From: Alistipes sp.
GTDB taxonomy: Bacteria; Bacteroidota; Bacteroidia; Bacteroidales; Rikenellaceae
Length of the DNA stretch: 34,833 nucleotides
Reading direction: 5' to 3'
Assembly: GCA_017647025.1 (NCBI GenBank)
Contig: JAGCLL010000083.1
Location: 1 to 34,833, forward strand
Below are positions 32,324 through 34,833 of this stretch, in pieces (position 1 is the stretch's first letter; the number at the start of each line of letters is the position of its first letter). Made by a program: the position numbers and the translations under genes. The notes under the pieces were generated by a model. The model made no database searches and had not been told where the DNA came from. It saw nothing but the letters and a program-made list of their open reading frames with translations.

Positions 32324-33529
32324 TTACAATCTATCCAATACTCGGCGGATAATCTCTACGCTTTCTCGAATCTCATCATCAGAGATTACGAGAGGTGGCG
32401 AGATGCGGAAGGCGGTGGCGCAATAGAGGAACCAATCGCTCATAATGCCCTCCTCCTTGAACATCTCCATAACTTTGAAGAGTCGCTCTTCTGTGCCGAG
32501 TTCTACCGCCAACAAGAGTCCACTACGACGAATTTCGAGTACGGCAGGGTGGTCGCATAATAACTCCTCGTATAGAGCGCCCTTGCGCTCCACATCGGCA
32601 ACGATATTATGCTCTTTGAGGTAGCGAAATGCCGCCAAACCTGCGGCACAACATACGGGATGCCCACCAAAGGTGGTAATATGACCAAGTACCGGATTAT
32701 CCTGCAACGAATCCATAATCTCCTTCGACGATACGAAGGCTCCGAGTGGCATACCTCCACCAAACGCCTTGGCAAGGCACATTATATCGGGCGTTACGCC
32801 ATACTTCACGCAGGCAAACATCTCGCCCGAACGCCCCATTCCCGTCTGAATTTCGTCGAATATAAGCAGGGCACCCACCTCATCGCATCGCTTGCGCAAT
32901 GCTTGCAGATAACCCTCTTGTGGGAGTCGTACTCCCGCCTCGCCTTGCACTGGCTCACACAACACACAAGCGGTCTTTTCGGTGATTTTTTGTAGGTCGT
33001 CAAACGAATTAAAATCTAACGCCTTGCAGTCGGGCAAAAGAGGTCGGAATGCGTTTTTCCACTCCTCGCCCTCGGGCTCGCCCATCATACTCATTGCTCC
33101 GTGTGTCGAGCCGTGGTATGCTCGGCGCATCGAAATCATCTCGGTGCGGTGGGTGTATCGTTTTGCCAACTTCAAAGCACCCTCGACAGCCTCGGCTCCC
33201 GAATTGAGGAAATAGACACTCTCCAACGGAGAGGGCAACGCCTCGGCAATCTCTACGGCATACTCCACTTGTGGTCGCTCGACCATCTCGCCATAGACCA
33301 TAATGTGCATATATCGCTCCGCCTGACGCTTTACCGCCTCAACGACTGCGGGGTTGGCGTGGCCGACATTGCTTACCGAAACGCCCGACACAAGGTCGAA
33401 GTAGCGTTTTCCTTCGGGTGTGTAGAAAAACACACCTTCGGCTCTCTCGACTCCTACAAGCATAGGCGAAGGAGAGGTCTGCGCCACATTGGCGAGAAAC
33501 TGACGACGAAGAATTTGTGAATTAGACAT
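32324..33529 (-). CDS. Class III PLP-dependent aminotransferase
   Basis: 401 residues, standard length for the acetylornithine/4-aminobutyrate aminotransferase group. Motifs: FDLVSGVSVSNVGHANP, FLNSGAEAVEGALKLAK (PLP phosphate), Asp225 in LLIFDEIQTGMGRSG (pyridine nitrogen), the PLP lysine Lys254 in CLAKAFGGGMPLGAF, and ITTFGGHPVCCAAGL. It transfers the terminal amino group of an omega-amino acid to a keto acid in the cytosol. The exact donor cannot be assigned from sequence; no arginine-synthesis gene is adjacent, so I give no symbol. It has its own strong promoter and is followed 6 bp later by the Na+/solute symporter. Confidence 0.9.
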   Translation of the reverse strand: MSNSQILRRQFLANVAQTSPSPMLVGVERAEGVFFYTPEGKRYFDLVSGVSVSNVGHANPAVVEAVKRQAERYMHIMVYGEMVERPQVEYAVEIAEALPSPLESVYFLNSGAEAVEGALKLAKRYTHRTEMISMRRAYHGSTHGAMSMMGEPEGEEWKNAFRPLLPDCKALDFNSFDDLQKITEKTACVLCEPVQGEAGVRLPQEGYLQALRKRCDEVGALLIFDEIQTGMGRSGEMFACVKYGVTPDIMCLAKAFGGGMPLGAFVSSKEIMDSLQDNPVLGHITTFGGHPVCCAAGLAAFRYLKEHNIVADVERKGALYEELLCDHPAVLEIRRSGLLLAVELGTEERLFKVMEMFKEEGIMSDWFLYCATAFRISPPLVISDDEIRESVEIIRRVLDRL

Positions 33530-33549
33530 ATCTCCAAAAAATTACTACG

Positions 33550-33580
33550 CAAAGGTACAAATCTATTTTTGCAAAGCAAA
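33550..33580 (-). promoter_or_regulatory. Promoter of the aminotransferase-symporter operon
   Basis: Minus-strand TTTG (33580-33577), 19-nt spacer, TACCTTTG (33557-33550). A consensus Bacteroidota promoter; the leader to ATG 33529 is only about 15 nt. It starts 8 bp after the mnmA stop. Confidence 0.75.
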
Positions 33581-33588
33581 AAAAGTTA

Positions 33589-34641
33589 TTACTTCTCCAT
33601 AATGATTCCTCCACCAAGCACCATATCGCCACGATAGAATGCGGCGGCTTGACCAGGTGCGATGGCGGTCAATGGCTCGTGAAGGCGAACAAGTAGGGTG
33701 TTGTCGGCAAGGAGTGTTACAGTGCAACGATTTTCCTGCTTGCGGTAGCGGATCTTGACAACGACATCGTCGAGCCCTAAGAGGAGTGCAGGGTTTATGA
33801 TATTCCAATCTTTCAGTCGCATTTCGGTGCGCTCCAACGAGCGCAAATCACCCAATACCACCTTGTTCTCCGCAGGCACAATCTCCTTAACAAAGACCGC
33901 CTGGTTGAGGTCTATGCCCAAGCCTCGTCGCTGACCAATGGTGTAGAATGGATAGCCCTCGTGCCAAGCGATGAAGTTACCCTCTGCATCTACAAATTTA
34001 CCCTTCTGAATAGCCTCTGCGGGAACTCTACTACGAAGGAATGTGCGATAGTCCATAGGGCAGAAGCAGACTCCAAGGCTATCCCTTTTTTGTGCCGCCT
34101 TCAAAAAGCCTCGCTCCTCGGCAATTTTGCGCACTTGCTGTTTGGTCAATTCACCCATTGGCAAGACCATTCGCTCCAAAATATCCTGTGGCACTCCCCA
34201 TAGGAAGAAAGATTGATTTTTATCCTCGTCAGCACCATTTGTTATGTGCCAATAATTGTCGATTTTTCGCTTTTGAACATAGTGGCCAGTCGCCAGGTGG
34301 TATATGCCCATTTCGTCGGCAATTCGGCGGAGTAGCGGCCACTTCAATCGGTTGTTGCATAGGGTACAAGGTACAGGTGTATGCCCCGACATATATTCGC
34401 TGACAAAGTAGTCAATGATGGTCGATTTGAAGAGTTCTCGCTGGTCGGATATAATGTGCTGAATGCCCAGACGACTGCACAAATCACGAGCGTCGTCGAG
34501 ATACTCGGTGTTGCCATCCTTTTCGTAAAAACGGAATGTTACGCCGACAACCTCGTATCCTGCATCTTGCAGGAGCATTGCCGCTACGGAACTATCCGTG
34601 CCACCGCTCATACCTAACAAAACTCTCCTCTTTGCATTCAT
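33589..34641 (-). CDS. mnmA: tRNA-specific 2-thiouridylase MnmA
   Basis: 350 residues from ATG 34641. It thiolates U34 of tRNAs for Glu, Gln and Lys. The PP-loop reads [10 protein letters not shown] (Thr15 where most MnmA have Val). The catalytic Cys pair is the [14 protein letters not shown] cysteine (Cys95, with Cys92 three residues before) and the DSLGVCFCP cysteine. ATGHY and the [11 protein letters not shown] loop are present, with the C-terminal RNA-binding beta domain after that. An open frame continues upstream to 34707, but that would start inside the terminator of tiny ORF B, and conserved sequence begins at [10 protein letters not shown], so 34641 is the start. The -7 box ends 5 nt upstream, so the mRNA may be leaderless. 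Confidence 0.93.
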   Translation of the reverse strand: MNAKRRVLLGMSGGTDSSVAAMLLQDAGYEVVGVTFRFYEKDGNTEYLDDARDLCSRLGIQHIISDQRELFKSTIIDYFVSEYMSGHTPVPCTLCNNRLKWPLLRRIADEMGIYHLATGHYVQKRKIDNYWHITNGADEDKNQSFFLWGVPQDILERMVLPMGELTKQQVRKIAEERGFLKAAQKRDSLGVCFCPMDYRTFLRSRVPAEAIQKGKFVDAEGNFIAWHEGYPFYTIGQRRGLGIDLNQAVFVKEIVPAENKVVLGDLRSLERTEMRLKDWNIINPALLLGLDDVVVKIRYRKQENRCTVTLLADNTLLVRLHEPLTAIAPGQAAAFYRGDMVLGGGIIMEK

Positions 34642-34645
34642 AGCG

Positions 34646-34676
34646 CAAAGATAGCGAGAAAAAACGAGATGATAAA
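34646..34676 (-). promoter_or_regulatory. Promoter of mnmA, possibly leaderless
   Basis: Minus-strand TTTA (34676-34673), 19-nt spacer, TATCTTTG (34653-34646). With a start 4-7 nt after the box, transcription would begin at about the A of ATG 34641. Confidence 0.6.
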
Positions 34677-34692
34677 ATATGTCAATTAGCAC

Positions 34693-34726
34693 AAAAACAA
34701 GGGACAACCGCAGTGGTTGTCCCTTG
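34693..34726 (-). terminator. Terminator after tiny ORF B, same stem as after ORF A
   Basis: On the minus strand CAAGGGACAACC (34726-34715), loop ACTGC, GGTTGTCCCTTG (34709-34698), then TTTTT. The 12-bp stem is identical to that at 8681-8710; only the loop differs. Confidence 0.88.
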
Positions 34727-34744
34727 CAATAAGAGGGTTATAGT

Positions 34745-34833
34745 TTAGCCGAGTGTATCCTCCTCCCAGCCGAAGCCAGGGAGAGCAACACTTGTGCCGT
34801 AACCGCCTTCAACGGCTACCTCGAAAATCTCAA
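34745..34833 (-). CDS. Tiny ORF, copy B of the repeated small-peptide family (5' end outside window)
   Basis: 28 complete codons remain before TAA (34747-34745); the start lies beyond the right edge. The tail GYGTSVALPGFGWEEDTLG aligns without gaps to copy A (8519-8653): 20 of 28 residues identical, most other changes conservative (Y/F, D/E, G/A). It precedes a terminator with the same stem as copy A and lies upstream of mnmA. Whether a large lipoprotein gene also precedes it cannot be seen. Confidence 0.65.
   Translation of the reverse strand, partial: EIFEVAVEGGYGTSVALPGFGWEEDTLG

Noticed and set aside
34642-34707. Longer N terminus for MnmA (22 extra residues)
   Set aside because: It would start inside the terminator of tiny ORF B and cover the promoter; conserved sequence begins at MNAKRR.
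1-34833. CRISPR array, insertion sequence, prophage or biosynthetic cluster
   Set aside because: No array of spaced direct repeats, no transposase, integrase or phage structural gene, and no peptide-modification or cyclase gene was found.

Overview
The window reads as chromosomal DNA of a Bacteroidota gut-type bacterium; Alistipes or a close relative (Rikenellaceae) is my best guess. The phylum call rests on what the sequence shows: many start-proximal sites of the Bacteroidota promoter form (-7 box TAnnTTTG, several with a TTTG-like -33 box 19-20 nt upstream), a PorX-type response regulator with a PglZ domain, several lipoproteins, and a giant GLUG-repeat surface lipoprotein. The genus call is inference from gene style only.

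Layout. (1) 1-2055: the 3' end of a DUF2779 gene, then an AT-rich PD-(D/E)XK nuclease gene, then about 330 bp without a convincing gene, abutting the 3' end of tRNA-Arg(TCT). This looks like the edge of an accessory segment. (2) 2267-8902: a ZIP metal transporter diverges from a 1682-residue repeat lipoprotein. The lipoprotein leader carries a G10 tract in a hairpin and an 81-bp array of 9-bp repeats. The gene is followed by a tiny ORF (about 44 codons) and two terminators. (3) 9007-17190: housekeeping genes in one direction: kbl, an Lrp/AsnC regulator, queD, polA, priA and comF. (4) 17347-22221: dnaB with its own promoter, yifB/comM, a DUF4465 lipoprotein and a lipoprotein HAD phosphatase, closed by a 17-bp perfect hairpin; then tRNA-Thr(CGT) on the other strand. 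(5) 22416-26447: a small unknown helical protein converges on an operon of HAD-IIA phosphatase, GlpT-like organophosphate antiporter and nitroreductase. (6) 26482-28719: Nudix hydrolase plus porX. (7) 28736-34676: an S9 peptidase lipoprotein converging on aminotransferase plus Na+/solute symporter, then mnmA. (8) At the right end, on the minus strand, is the 3' end of a second copy of the tiny ORF seen at 8519, followed by a hairpin with the same 12-bp stem.

How it fits together. Sections 3 and 4 carry core replication and repair functions (polA, priA, dnaB, yifB/comM, comF). The HAD-IIA/antiporter pair suggests uptake and dephosphorylation of a phosphorylated metabolite. The most unusual signal is the repeated 'tiny peptide gene plus invariant terminator' cassette, one copy directly behind a giant adhesin-like lipoprotein whose leader looks prone to slippage. 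The two peptides share 20 of 28 C-terminal residues, and 27 consecutive nucleotides including one terminator arm are identical. This could be an undescribed secreted-peptide family or a mobile 3' cassette.
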